DNA of 64,000 nucleotides, taken from the NCBI RefSeq assembly GCF_016595435.1, contig NZ_JAENIJ010000020.1:1-64000 (forward strand), read 5' to 3'. Below are positions 27,584 to 36,139 of this stretch, one piece after another. Within the stretch, counting starts at the first letter, position 1, and each line of letters begins with the position of its first letter. The translations under genes were made by a program, and so were the position numbers. The notes beneath the pieces are model-generated. The model was given only the letters and a program-made list of their open reading frames with translations. It was not told the origin of the DNA and ran no database searches. This DNA is from Luteolibacter pohnpeiensis (lineage in GTDB: Bacteria > Verrucomicrobiota > Verrucomicrobiia > Verrucomicrobiales > Akkermansiaceae).

Positions 27584-28690
27584 TCATTCGATCCAACGCA
27601 GGTGCTCTGGAAAACTTCCCTTCACCCCGGCGAGGCGCGGATAGCCTTCCCACTTCTCACGATTGCCGATCATTCGGTAGAGCATTCGTTTGAAGATGTC
27701 TTTTTGCTCCGGGAATCGAAGTTCCTCTTCTTGCAATCGGTCGCCTTTTTTGCCGGCGTTGAGAACCCAGGTCAGCTTCAGGTTGCTGTCCACCGTGTCC
27801 TTGCGGGCTCCCCAGGTGCGAATTTCACAAAACCGCAGATCACCCAGCCAGATGCCGGTGGAGTGCCTGCGGGCGATCCACCATCCGTCGGAATACCAAT
27901 TGATCGCCTTGGCTTCTGGTGTCGTGGAGGCCTCAGCGAAAGCATCGTTTCCCTTCGGGTATACGGTCCAGTGAATCGGGGTTTTCTGGAATTCGAATAC
28001 GGATCGGTAGCCCACCCAGAGCTCATCTCCGCAATCGACCACGGATCGCCACAGAATGATGTTGTAGGGCGTGGGTGCCTCCATCCGCCGTTTGTAGGTC
28101 ACTTCGCGGCGATGCAGATCTGCCTCGAATCCGCTCGAGACGGCCCACTTGGCCAACAGGCTGAACAGGGTGTAAACCATGCAGATGCCAAGGCCCCAGA
28201 GGCAAATTTTTCGCCTTTTCGGCTTCTGTTTTTTCGACCGCAAAAATGCGAGCCAAACCAACGATATGACCAAAGGCGCGCTGAACAGGTAATCCGTGAG
28301 GTAGAGATTATTAAATGCGATCCTTTCGTTCAGAAATGGCCACAAAACTGGTGTGCCATAGACATTGAAGCAGTCGACCAGCACGTGAACCCCCAAGACG
28401 AGGAAGATGAATCCGGCAGCCTGTCCCTTGCTGACCTTGTCGCGTTTCCAGAGTTTCGCCAGCCAGGGAGAAATGGCGAGGGCTGCGACGATGATAAAAA
28501 GCAGTGAGTGCGTCAGCGTCCGGTGGACCCAGAGATCGTGGGTCGTGTTGAAAAACGGGAGCAGCAGCACGTCCAGATCCGGCAGTATTCCAAAAAGAGC
28601 TCCCCAGGAAAGAGCACGATTCCCGAGCTTTTTCCCCAACACCAGTTCGCCCATCGCCGCCCCTAGGGCTGCCTGCGTGATTGAATCCAT
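27584..28690 (-). CDS. Membrane-bound metal-dependent hydrolase (YdjM/DUF457-type)
   Basis: A 368-aa multi-pass membrane protein. The N-terminal 170 residues carry the DUF457 signature: MDSITQAALGAAMGE, GILPDLDVLLL, HRTLTHSLLF and LGVHVLVDCFNVYGTPVLWPF, whose Asp and His residues are thought to bind metal. The C-terminal part is a soluble domain typical of longer members. The substrate is not established. It is the likely first gene of a two-gene unit with the secreted protein downstream. Confidence 0.85.
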   Translation of the reverse strand: MDSITQAALGAAMGELVLGKKLGNRALSWGALFGILPDLDVLLLPFFNTTHDLWVHRTLTHSLLFIIVAALAISPWLAKLWKRDKVSKGQAAGFIFLVLGVHVLVDCFNVYGTPVLWPFLNERIAFNNLYLTDYLFSAPLVISLVWLAFLRSKKQKPKRRKICLWGLGICMVYTLFSLLAKWAVSSGFEADLHRREVTYKRRMEAPTPYNIILWRSVVDCGDELWVGYRSVFEFQKTPIHWTVYPKGNDAFAEASTTPEAKAINWYSDGWWIARRHSTGIWLGDLRFCEIRTWGARKDTVDSNLKLTWVLNAGKKGDRLQEEELRFPEQKDIFKRMLYRMIGNREKWEGYPRLAGVKGSFPEHLRWIE

Positions 28691-28943
28691 GGCCGGAGAA
28701 TGACGGCGTCTTTTCGGTTAGAAAAGAAGTTGCTGGGCAGATTCTCGAATTGGCCGACGATCTTCGATAGGGCGGCAGCTCGGTTGCCAGGAATGGGGAG
28801 AGTTTTCTCAGATTGGCTGGGCAGCGCGAACCCCAGGCCAAGCAAGATTCTCAATCGGTCGGGTCAACCGACCTCGTGGAAGCGTCGACTCGGCCAATCA
28901 ACTCCCCGTGCTGTTTTACACCTGTTCCCCCCCAAATACAAAA
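28691..28943. other. Spacer with no convincing gene
   Basis: The gap between the DUF457 gene and bactofilin is 333 bp. A 94-codon open frame on the plus strand (28700-28984) has no recognisable homology or composition of a protein and runs through the bactofilin terminator; it was not called. Promoters for the DUF457 gene should lie here. Confidence 0.4.
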
Positions 28944-28975
28944 TCAGCCCCGGTAGACCGGAGCTGAGCATTGCG
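28944..28975 (-). terminator. Probable terminator of the bactofilin gene
   Basis: A 10-bp stem with one mismatch (28944-28953 with 28958-28967, loop TAGA) reads on the minus strand into GATTTTGTATTT. It lies 56 bp past the bactofilin stop codon. Confidence 0.55.
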
Positions 28976-29023
28976 ACCTTTTGACGATTGTCTCCGGGCC
29001 AAAAAGAGCTTTTCGATGACCCA

Positions 29024-29344
29024 TCAGCCGCCGATGTCGGTGCGGCCGGAAAGCTGGGCACCTTCTTCCATCGAAAATACCTTGGATTTGATATCGCCGT
29101 TGATGCGGGACTTGTCCTTCAGCTCGCAGCGTTGGGAAGTGATTTTACCTTCAACTTTGCCGTAGATTTTTACTTCGCCGGCGCTCACGTCGCCTTTGAC
29201 GGTGGCGTTTTCACCAATGGTAACGCGGCCTTTGTCTGAGGTGATTTCTCCCTCGACCTTGCCGTCAATGATCATGTCATGGGAAAAGCGAATGGAACCA
29301 GTGATTTCGATTCCGTTGGAGAGCACGTTGGTCGGATTGGCCAT
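29024..29344 (-). CDS. Bactofilin
   Basis: A 106-aa polymer-forming cytoskeletal protein of the DUF583 family. Nearly all of it is the right-handed beta-helix repeat with hydrophobic residues every six positions (IEITGSIRFSHDMIIDGKVEG, GRVTIGENATVKGDVSAGEV, CELKDKSRINGDI). Bactofilins form filaments that place cell-wall enzymes or appendages. The ATG at 29344 gives the usual short N-tail; an earlier start (29437) would add a CxxC-containing leader and is less likely. It is divergent from the FHA gene. Confidence 0.9.
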   Translation of the reverse strand: MANPTNVLSNGIEITGSIRFSHDMIIDGKVEGEITSDKGRVTIGENATVKGDVSAGEVKIYGKVEGKITSQRCELKDKSRINGDIKSKVFSMEEGAQLSGRTDIGG

Positions 29345-29473
29345 GGGAGGAATGGAGCAGAGCTGAGTCCGTCTGGCAATCGAGAAAGAAGGGCCGTGGC
29401 ATTCGGTGCAAAATTTGCCGTGCGTTTCACCATGCACCCGCTAGAAGAGTCCCGAAACCAACGTTCTTCTCAA

Positions 29474-30064
29474 ATGCCTCGCGTAACGATCACTGTCCCG
29501 GATTCCAATGCTCAACCTTATCGTTTCCAGCTGGATCGTCAGGTAGTGAGTCTGGGAAGAGGGAGCGATAATGATATTGTGATCGATTCCTCATCCGTTT
29601 CGACCGTACACGCTGAAATGCGCCGAGTCGTTGGAGGGTATCAGCTGGTCGATTTGGGTTCAACCAATGGCCTGAAGTTAGGCGAGGAGCGGGTTTCGGT
29701 CATCACCTTGTTGCCCGGTGTCTGTGCCAAACTGGGGGATGTTGCCTTTGATTTCTCGCTTTCAGATGATGAGCAAGCCGCCTTGTTGCGGGAGCAGCCG
29801 TTGCAGAACTCGCCTATTTTGAAAGAGGCCGAAGTTCCCCGGGTAGCCCGGGTTTCTCCACAGGGTGGTCGCCAAATCATCATTCAAAACGAATCCGAGG
29901 GCAACATGGGCTTCTTTGCCGCGCTGTTGGTTCTGGTGCTGGTGGCATTCGCCTTTCTTCTGGGCATTCAGGTCCGCCATAAAAAGGAAACCGGCGTTTC
30001 CCTGATGAAAGCGGTGCAGGAAAAATACTTCACCGAAAAGGTGGAAGTTCCCGCCAAGCCATAG
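29474..30064 (+). CDS. FHA-domain membrane protein
   Basis: A 196-aa protein with an N-terminal forkhead-associated domain (about 15-95) that binds phosphothreonine. It has SLGRGSDNDIVIDSSSVSTVHAEM and YQLVDLGSTNGLKL, which contain the GR, S-x-x-H and N-G residues. A linker and one C-terminal transmembrane helix (FFAALLVLVLVAFAFLLGI) with a short tail follow. The ATG at 29474 gives a conventional FHA N-terminus. No Ser/Thr kinase is in the window. It is divergent from bactofilin, 129 bp away. Confidence 0.88.
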   Translation: MPRVTITVPDSNAQPYRFQLDRQVVSLGRGSDNDIVIDSSSVSTVHAEMRRVVGGYQLVDLGSTNGLKLGEERVSVITLLPGVCAKLGDVAFDFSLSDDEQAALLREQPLQNSPILKEAEVPRVARVSPQGGRQIIIQNESEGNMGFFAALLVLVLVAFAFLLGIQVRHKKETGVSLMKAVQEKYFTEKVEVPAKP

Positions 30065-30086
30065 GAAGTGCGGATGATCCATGGAT

Positions 30087-30110
30087 GGTGGATTGAATCT
30101 GCAATCCACC
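30087..30110. terminator. Hairpin between the convergent FHA and dnaB genes
   Basis: A perfect 9-bp stem (30087-30095 with 30102-30110) has a 6-base loop and sits between convergent stop codons. There is no clear T-tract on either side, so termination function is uncertain. Confidence 0.4.
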
Positions 30111-30126
30111 GTGAATGCCATGGCAA

Positions 30127-31563
30127 TCAAGGTTCGCCTTCCCGAGCTGGAGCTCCCGTTTCGAATCGCATCAATTCCGCGATGAAGGTGAGTGGAATAT
30201 GCCCGGTTTCACCGTTGCGGTTTTTTGCCAGAACGAGCTCGGCTTCACCGGCTTTGGCTTCTTTTTCCTCGGCGTCTTCGGCGTAATAAGCGGTCCGATA
30301 AAGCAGGCCGACCATGTCAGCGTCTTGCTCGATTGATCCGGATTCCCGGAGGTCGGACATCCGGGGCACCCCGAGGCTTTTGCCCGAACGGCTTTCAGGT
30401 CCCCGGTTCAGCTGGGCCAGAATCAGGATCGGTAACTCAAGCTCTTTCGCCAACCCCTTGATGCCAGCGGAAATTTCCGCGATTTCCCGCTCACGTGAGT
30501 TCTCTGCCTGCTTGGTGCGGGATTTCATGAGCTGGAGGTAGTCGATCGCGATGAACTGGATATTCTCATCGCGTTTTTTCCGCCGTGCTTTTGCCCGCAA
30601 TTCGTTGATCGAGATACCCGGAGTGTCGTCGATGAAAAGCTTGGAGGCCGTCGTTTCCATCGCCGAGCGTTGGATGCGTTGGAGGTCGCCCTTGTTCGGG
30701 GTGTAGCCGCGGGAAAGTTGGCTCACTGCGAATCGCGCGCGAGAGAACACCAAGCGCTGAACCAATTGGAAGGCGCTCATTTCGCATGAAAACACCATGC
30801 TCGGCTTCGCCTGATCCATGCAGATGTGTTCCACGATATTCATCATGAACGAGGTTTTACCCATCGATGGTCGGGCTGCGACGACAAACATTTCTCCAGG
30901 CTTGAGACCGCTGCTCATTTTGTCCAGTTCCTCGAATCCTGTGGAAATACCCTGCGCTCCACGCTCGCCAGCGAGGAGCGACTGGAATTGCTCGATGACT
31001 TCCTGCACCGACTGCTTGATGGTCGGTGCCTTGCTGGTTTCTGAGCCTTCCCGGATGGCCAAAACGCTGGCTTCGACGCTATCTAACAATCCGGCGACCT
31101 CGTCGGGGGAGTCATACGCGCGCGAAATCGCTTCGTTGGAATTCTGAATAATCGCGCGCAGCACAAACTTATCTTTGACGTGCTGAAGGTGGTGCCGGAA
31201 ATGACCGGGGCTCGGCGCGTAGGTATATAAATCGGTCAGTGCGGCCGGACCGCCAACCCGGTCAAGCAGCCCGCGATCGATCAGTCGCTGAATCAAAGAA
31301 ACCAGTTCGACCTCATGACCACCTTCGAAAAGCTCTACCAAGAAACCAAACAGAGTGGAATGGGCCGGTAGATAAAAGTGCTCTTTGGTCAGACGTTCCT
31401 CCATCGCCACCCCAATGTACTCCTGGGGATCCTGGAGCATGGATGAGAGCAAACTTTTTTCCGGTCCAAGTGCGTGGGGCAAGGCACGGGTCACGTCGTC
31501 AACGGAACTCGCCCCCTGTTGCAGATACGATGAATTGGATGCGGATTTGGTTTCGTCGGCCAT
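30127..31563 (-). CDS. dnaB: Replicative DNA helicase
   Basis: A 478-aa hexameric helicase that unwinds DNA at the replication fork. The N-terminal DnaB domain (about 28-130, HALGPEKSLLSSML) precedes a RecA-type motor with Walker A AARPSMGKTSF (K236), the EMS box FSCEMSAFQLVQRL, Walker B FIAIDYLQLM and LAQLNRGPESR. The ATG at 31563 gives the family N-terminus; the frame stays open to 31743, but that part lies over the repeat-rich spacer. It is divergent from dtd. Confidence 0.96.
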   Translation of the reverse strand: MADETKSASNSSYLQQGASSVDDVTRALPHALGPEKSLLSSMLQDPQEYIGVAMEERLTKEHFYLPAHSTLFGFLVELFEGGHEVELVSLIQRLIDRGLLDRVGGPAALTDLYTYAPSPGHFRHHLQHVKDKFVLRAIIQNSNEAISRAYDSPDEVAGLLDSVEASVLAIREGSETSKAPTIKQSVQEVIEQFQSLLAGERGAQGISTGFEELDKMSSGLKPGEMFVVAARPSMGKTSFMMNIVEHICMDQAKPSMVFSCEMSAFQLVQRLVFSRARFAVSQLSRGYTPNKGDLQRIQRSAMETTASKLFIDDTPGISINELRAKARRKKRDENIQFIAIDYLQLMKSRTKQAENSREREIAEISAGIKGLAKELELPILILAQLNRGPESRSGKSLGVPRMSDLRESGSIEQDADMVGLLYRTAYYAEDAEEKEAKAGEAELVLAKNRNGETGHIPLTFIAELMRFETGAPAREGEP

Positions 31564-31633
31564 GGGAGGCGGCCAGATTCGCACACTCCAAAGTTGCTGG
31601 TCAATGTCCGCCTGTGCCAGAAATTGTGAACAT

Positions 31634-31733
31634 GTTATCCGCCCACTATTCGCAGGTTGTTCGCAATCTGAATAACCTGTGAATAGTGGGTGAATTAAAT
31701 GCGAACAACTGAATGTGAATAACCTGTGAATTG
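31634..31733. repeat. Inverted and direct repeats with DnaA-box-like sites between dnaB and dtd
   Basis: A 17-bp inverted repeat (31642-31658 with 31674-31690, one G-U, 15-base loop) is followed by a second copy of the 14-mer AATAACCTGTGAAT (31671-31684 and 31718-31731). TGTGAATAA, the complement of a TTATTCACA DnaA box, occurs at 31714-31722 and again inside dtd at 31854-31862; near matches lie at 31678 and 31725. This could be an operator or DnaA-binding region. Confidence 0.6.
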
Positions 31734-31802
31734 ATGAGAGCAACTTGGTTTATCACTGGGAATCAGTGTTGAATATTGCAGTCATTGCCTCAAGATTCTG
31801 CC

Positions 31803-32255
31803 GTGAAAGCCGTGGTTCAGCGAGTGATTCAAGCCTCCGTTTCTGTGAATAACTCTTTGATTTCAGAGATCGGGGAGGGCCTGCTGGTGCTGTTGGGGGT
31901 GCAGGAAGGAGATGGTATTGAGGATCTCGAATGGCTTTCGCAAAAGGTTTGTCGAATGCGAATTCTCGCGGATGAGGAGGGAAAAATGAATCGATCGCTC
32001 ATCGACACCGGCGGAGAGATGATCGTAGTCAGTCAATTCACTCTTCAGGCATCCACGAAGAAAGGGAATCGTCCGTCGTTTCTTCGTGCTGCAGTTCCCA
32101 GCCTTTCCGAACCGCTTTACGAGCAATTTTGCCGGTTGGCGGAGATCGAGTTGGGTCGACCGATTGGCCGGGGAGTCTTTGGAGCGGACATGAAGGTGTC
32201 CCTCATCAACGATGGTCCGGTGACCATCGTCATCGATTCTAGAAACCGCGAATGA
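31803..32255 (+). CDS. dtd: D-aminoacyl-tRNA deacylase
   Basis: A 150-aa enzyme that hydrolyses D-amino acids (and glycine) mischarged on tRNA. The GTG at 31803 gives the conserved start KAVVQRVIQASVSV; an upstream TTG (31776) would add 9 residues. Catalytic-site blocks SQFTLQAS (T80) and NDGPVTIVID (the Gly-Pro chiral selector, here 138-139) are intact, as is KKGNRPSF. It is divergent from dnaB across the repeat-bearing spacer. Confidence 0.95.
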   Translation: MKAVVQRVIQASVSVNNSLISEIGEGLLVLLGVQEGDGIEDLEWLSQKVCRMRILADEEGKMNRSLIDTGGEMIVVSQFTLQASTKKGNRPSFLRAAVPSLSEPLYEQFCRLAEIELGRPIGRGVFGADMKVSLINDGPVTIVIDSRNRE

Positions 32256-32283
32256 GTGGATGCGCGAATGGTCGGGCGCCGTC

Positions 32284-32670
32284 TTAGCGGATTTCCACGA
32301 CCCTGACTTCTGGCTTGGCCATGGGAGATCGCTTTTGTCGAACGGATTGCCAGCGGCGAAGGCAGAAGTTTTTGCGGCGGAGTAGAACTTCTAAGGAGAC
32401 TCCGGCATTTTCCAATTGAAGATGGGATGCCAGAATTTTCCTCAATCGGTAGAAGGGAAGGTAGTGGTCATCTTCCAATTTGCGACGGCAAATCAAGAAG
32501 GCGTCCAGCACCCGTTCCCAATTTTCTTCGTGAAGAATCATTTGTCGGAAATCGAGAAGATCATTCCAGGTGGATTCCGGGCTGACCGGGAAAAGCTCCT
32601 CGGTCACCTTCGCAGCGGTTGATCGCCAGGTTGTAATGGGCTTTTGGCTCGCTTGATGGTTCTCGGTCAC
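32284..32670 (-). CDS. Hypothetical protein
   Basis: A 128-aa soluble, basic, helix-rich protein, not recognised. It contains TWNDLLDFRQMILHEENWERVLDAFLICRRKLEDDHYLPFYRLRKIL, which looks like a genuine helical core, and a Lys/Arg-rich tail. It converges with dtd, 28 bp away. Upstream of it is the AT-rich spacer, where its promoter should lie. Confidence 0.5.
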   Translation of the reverse strand: MTENHQASQKPITTWRSTAAKVTEELFPVSPESTWNDLLDFRQMILHEENWERVLDAFLICRRKLEDDHYLPFYRLRKILASHLQLENAGVSLEVLLRRKNFCLRRWQSVRQKRSPMAKPEVRVVEIR

Positions 32671-33020
32671 GGGTGAATTCTAGGCTGTTGAGATCGATTC
32701 GCAATAAATTTAAGCTATTTCCCCACGCAAAATGATGAATGATTGGCGCTGCTGAATGCGTATCATGTAATAAGGGCGAATCCTAAGTGGCTATTTAGCA
32801 CTTAATTTAAATAACTGCTTATTTTTGGGTTAGGATTCTAATTCTATTTGAGAATAGATATCAACATGTAAAGTCTTTGTATATGGATTGGCTCAAACTA
32901 ACGAGTGAAACCGATGAGTTAAACTGTTGTATGGTACTGTCTTTGATTGCCGATTGATTTGATTGTGATGATATTAGGCAAGATGAAAAATAATACTGCC
33001 AGTTGGTAAAAGAAGGTGCT
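32671..33020. other. AT-rich spacer upstream of the XRE regulator
   Basis: About 350 bp of clearly more AT-rich sequence than the flanks, with no gene seen. It holds the start regions of two divergent genes. TTAGCACTTAATTTAAATAA and TATGGATTGGCTC-type stretches could contain promoters, but no single element is convincing. Confidence 0.5.
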
Positions 33021-33266
33021 ATGTATTCGTTTATGGCAACTGATGAGAGTTTGGCTCTGGTACGGAAAATCGTGGATCGACTCCGTGAAGCACGACGTGT
33101 TCAAGGATTAACCCTTCGGGAACTTTCAGGCATGAGCGGCATTGACGCTGGCATGATCTCCCGGGCTGAGAGGGGAGAGCGCTGGCCTTCATTGGCAGCG
33201 TTGCTCGATCTGTCGAAAGCGCTCGACGTGAAAGTATCCGAAATCCTGGCCGCAGAAAAACGCTAA
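33021..33266 (+). CDS. Small XRE-family HTH transcription regulator
   Basis: An 81-aa DNA-binding protein that is almost only a helix-turn-helix domain: VDRLREARRVQGLTLRELSG, then IDAGMISRAERGERWPSLAAL and LDVKVSEILAAEKR. The ATG at 33021 has AAGAAGG 4-10 bases ahead, one of the clearer ribosome sites in the window. It may autoregulate in the AT-rich spacer. No toxin or phage gene is adjacent. It converges with comM. Confidence 0.88.
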   Translation: MYSFMATDESLALVRKIVDRLREARRVQGLTLRELSGMSGIDAGMISRAERGERWPSLAALLDLSKALDVKVSEILAAEKR

Positions 33267-33381
33267 CCGAAAAGAACCCGGCGTGGCTCTTAAGGTACCC
33301 TCGCGTACTGAAACTTCGTTTGTTTCACATGGGGTCGCTTGCGAAAATTAGATGATTGATCTAATTCATGATGGGTAGTTG

Positions 33382-34917
33382 TTAGGCGAATAGTTTTCTG
33401 TCTAAAGAACGATATTGAATCGCTTCTAAAATGTCATTTGTCCTGATCTCGGGAGCTTCATCGAGATCGGCAAGTGTACGAGCGACCTTCAGAATCCGGT
33501 CATGAGCGCGGGCTGAGAAGTTCATTTCTTCCATGGCCCGTTCGAGGTAATGGGCAGCTTCGCTGGTGATTTGGCAATAACGTCGTACTAAACGTGACGA
33601 CATGGATGAGTTAGTCCCAATGGATGAATTGGGAAACCTAGAGTGCTGTACTTTTCTGGCGTTAATTACTCGTTTTCGGATGCTCTCTGACTTCTCTCCA
33701 CTGGTTTGATTTGAAGTTAGTTCACGGAATTCGACGAGTGGAACTTCGACATGTAGATCAATACGGTCCAATAAAGGGCCGCTGATTCTCTGGCGATAGT
33801 TTTCAATTTGTTTTGGAGAGCATCTACATTCCCGTTTAATATCTCCGTAATATCCACAAGGGCATGGGTTCATGGCGGCAACTAACATGAAACCCGCGGG
33901 AAACGTTAAAGTTCCGGCGGCTCGTGAAATCGTAACTTCCCGATTTTCTAGTGGCTGGCGTAAGACTTCCAAGGTCTGGCGACGAAATTCCGGCAGCTCA
34001 TCGAGGAAAAGAATCCCATGATGGGCTAGGGATACTTCACCAGGACCCGGATTTGAGCCACCACCGAGCAAGCCGGCATCTGAAATGGTGTGATGAGGTG
34101 CTCGAAAGGGCCGGGTTGTGATGAAGCCTTTATTCAAATCGAGCTGGCCGGTGACCGAATGAATCTTGGTGGTTTCGATCGCTTCCTCCTCTGTCATATC
34201 GGGCATGATGGAAGGAATGCGTTTGGCGAGCATGGATTTACCAGTCCCAGGTGGGCCGACCATGAGGAGATTGTGGCCGCCAGCCGCAGCGACTTCCAAG
34301 GCACGTTTGACGTGGTGTTGACCCCGAACCTCTTCGAAATCCACATCGTAGTGGCGTTGGGCGTCGAAAAAAGCTTGTCGATCCAGCTGATAGGGGAGGA
34401 TTGCCACATCGCCGTTGATGAAATCCCAGGCTTCTCGGAGATGGCGAATGGGAAAAACCTGGATTCCTTTGATCACGGCGGCTTCAGCAGCATTGGCTTC
34501 CGGTACGAGAACTCGGCTCCTTCCTTTTCGTTTGGCTTCAAGCGCAATGGATAGAACTCCCTTTACCGGGCGAACGCCGCCGTCCAATGCGAGTTCACCC
34601 ACAACGCAATATTCCGAAGTATCAATCGGTTGCGTTCCACTTGCGGCAGCCATGGCGAGGGCGATCGGCAAATCAAATGCCGGTCCTTCCTTTTTTAAAT
34701 CCGCCGGTGCCAGATTGACGGTTTTTACCCCATCCTGAAGAAAAAGCGCCGATGCCCCGATGGCGGAAATGACTCGTTGAGAAGATTCACGCACCGCTGC
34801 ATCCGGTAAACCTACAATGATCACCATCGGCTTATCTGCTCCACGGACATTTACCTCGACCTCCACTTCTACGGCATCGACGCCGCGCAAGGCTGCTGAA
34901 AAAAGACGCGTAATCAT
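33382..34917 (-). CDS. comM: YifB/ComM-family Mg-chelatase-like AAA+ ATPase
   Basis: A 511-aa hexameric helicase-like ATPase; in naturally competent bacteria ComM drives branch migration during integration of foreign DNA. The N-terminal Lon-like domain (about 1-165, [14 protein letters not shown]) precedes the AAA+ core with Walker A GPPGTGKS (221-228), FLDELPEF, a zinc-finger-like [20 protein letters not shown] and the C-terminal [11 protein letters not shown] block. The start is ATG at 34917; the frame extends upstream but without family sequence. Confidence 0.93.
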   Translation of the reverse strand: MITRLFSAALRGVDAVEVEVEVNVRGADKPMVIIVGLPDAAVRESSQRVISAIGASALFLQDGVKTVNLAPADLKKEGPAFDLPIALAMAAASGTQPIDTSEYCVVGELALDGGVRPVKGVLSIALEAKRKGRSRVLVPEANAAEAAVIKGIQVFPIRHLREAWDFINGDVAILPYQLDRQAFFDAQRHYDVDFEEVRGQHHVKRALEVAAAGGHNLLMVGPPGTGKSMLAKRIPSIMPDMTEEEAIETTKIHSVTGQLDLNKGFITTRPFRAPHHTISDAGLLGGGSNPGPGEVSLAHHGILFLDELPEFRRQTLEVLRQPLENREVTISRAAGTLTFPAGFMLVAAMNPCPCGYYGDIKRECRCSPKQIENYRQRISGPLLDRIDLHVEVPLVEFRELTSNQTSGEKSESIRKRVINARKVQHSRFPNSSIGTNSSMSSRLVRRYCQITSEAAHYLERAMEEMNFSARAHDRILKVARTLADLDEAPEIRTNDILEAIQYRSLDRKLFA

Positions 34918-35085
34918 CTGAACATCGGTATTGTGAGCATCCAGATAAGAGTTGGCAAGCGACAATTGGTGTGAACTTAAATAAAAATCCAAACAATGTA
35001 TTGGCTTGGTTCTCAGAGATCACTGGATTGCCGGGAGAAATTGGGCTACATCTTGGCGGCGATTGCTGATCGAACCCCTCATTTT

Positions 35086-35256
35086 ATGAAAATCTGGTTC
35101 TTATTTCCCCTATCCCTGCTGATGGCATTGGCCACTTCATGTCGCACCGTGTGTCCGTTGAATCCCATGACGATGAAGCCGGATTGCAGTCCTTGCGCGC
35201 GCGAGAATCGGCCTGACTGCTGTATGCCAGCAGTTACGATTCATCGGGAGAAATAA
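35086..35256 (+). CDS. Small cysteine-rich lipoprotein
   Basis: A 56-aa protein from the ATG at 35086. A hydrophobic N-terminus (MKIWFLFPLSLLMALATSC) ends in a lipobox with Cys at 19, leaving a mature peptide of about 38 residues with five more cysteines (C23, C34, C37, C45, C46). The pattern suggests metal binding or disulfides. It is divergent from comM. No family is known to me. Confidence 0.5.
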   Translation: MKIWFLFPLSLLMALATSCRTVCPLNPMTMKPDCSPCARENRPDCCMPAVTIHREK

Positions 35257-35383
35257 GGTCTTAAGAATCCAGGGCTTCTGGTAAATATTCGCGGCTATCC
35301 ATCAAACTGCAGGGCTTGGAGAAAAGCGATCAGCGGATAAGTCCTCGAATTGTAAAGTCCTCGAAGTGGGGATGCTGACTGAG

Positions 35384-36127
35384 TCATCCTCGGATGAGGC
35401 GAGAGCGGATCCGTTGCCAGTAATTCCGATCGCGTGATTGGTCAAAGCAATGGGTGAAGGTGTTGAGCCTCGGGCGTGGGGGAGCGCTGGGTCCAGCGAC
35501 CAACACTTCATTCATGCTATCACTCGTGGTCAGGCTGCGGATTGAGCCGAACTCTTGGGCTAAAAGACGACGCGTCAGCGATTGCATGCTGCGATGGCCT
35601 TGGCCGGTGACAAGATTTACGGCCAGCAGCCCATCTTTGGCAACGGCCCGTCGCAAATGCTTCAGCAGCGAGGGATCCCATTTCCGAGGGCGGAACACGT
35701 CGGTTTTGCCTGCCAGATAAATATCATCAAAAACGACATCAAACTGCCGCTGGTTCTGTTCCAGCCAAGAGTAGGCATCTGCCAGCTGAACCTCGATTTG
35801 CAAATCATCCAATGCCATGTGCTCACGGGCGAGGTCGACGATTTGTGGATCGATTTCGATTGCGGTGAGTTCGCAATCCGGCAGCAGGTGGCGGAGAACG
35901 CGCAGCGAAGTGCCACCAGCTAGGCCGAGCATCAATACGGATCGCGGCGGACCCGCGGTGCGGATCAGCGCAGCAGCAGCAATCAGGTCCCAGGCGAGTC
36001 CTGTCAGAAAACGTTGAGAATGATAGGAAGCGTGGATCGCTCCGGCGACGCGAAACTCCGTGGCGAGTTTGGATTTCCAAATTTCAACGGACTGGAAATC
36101 CGTGTCGACTTTCGCGAAGCGACGCAT
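35384..36127 (-). CDS. Spermidine-synthase-like SAM-dependent methyltransferase
   Basis: A 247-aa protein with a Rossmann SAM fold: motif I SVLMLGLAGGTSLRVL, motif II LTAIEIDPQIVDLAREHM, an acidic D-A-Y block (VQLADAYSWLEQ) and FDVVFDDIYLAG. The layout matches spermidine-synthase-like proteins, but the full putrescine-binding pocket is not evident, so transfer of a methyl or aminopropyl group cannot be decided. It is the last gene of a six-gene reverse-strand cluster, 12 bp after the PagL-like gene. Confidence 0.8.
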   Translation of the reverse strand: MRRFAKVDTDFQSVEIWKSKLATEFRVAGAIHASYHSQRFLTGLAWDLIAAAALIRTAGPPRSVLMLGLAGGTSLRVLRHLLPDCELTAIEIDPQIVDLAREHMALDDLQIEVQLADAYSWLEQNQRQFDVVFDDIYLAGKTDVFRPRKWDPSLLKHLRRAVAKDGLLAVNLVTGQGHRSMQSLTRRLLAQEFGSIRSLTTSDSMNEVLVAGPSAPPRPRLNTFTHCFDQSRDRNYWQRIRSRLIRG

Positions 36128-36139
36128 CGGTGGAATTGC

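Noticed and set aside
27524-28507. 327-codon open frame on the plus strand
   Set aside because: It is antisense to the DUF457-type membrane protein, which has the family signature.
28700-28984. 94-codon open frame between the DUF457 and bactofilin genes
   Set aside because: There is no recognisable family or ribosome site, and it runs through the bactofilin terminator hairpin. It cannot be excluded entirely.
31634-31733. Chromosomal replication origin
   Set aside because: DnaA-box-like sites are present, but dnaA, dnaN, gyrB and rpmH are absent and no AT-rich unwinding element is evident; it is kept only as a repeat region of interest.
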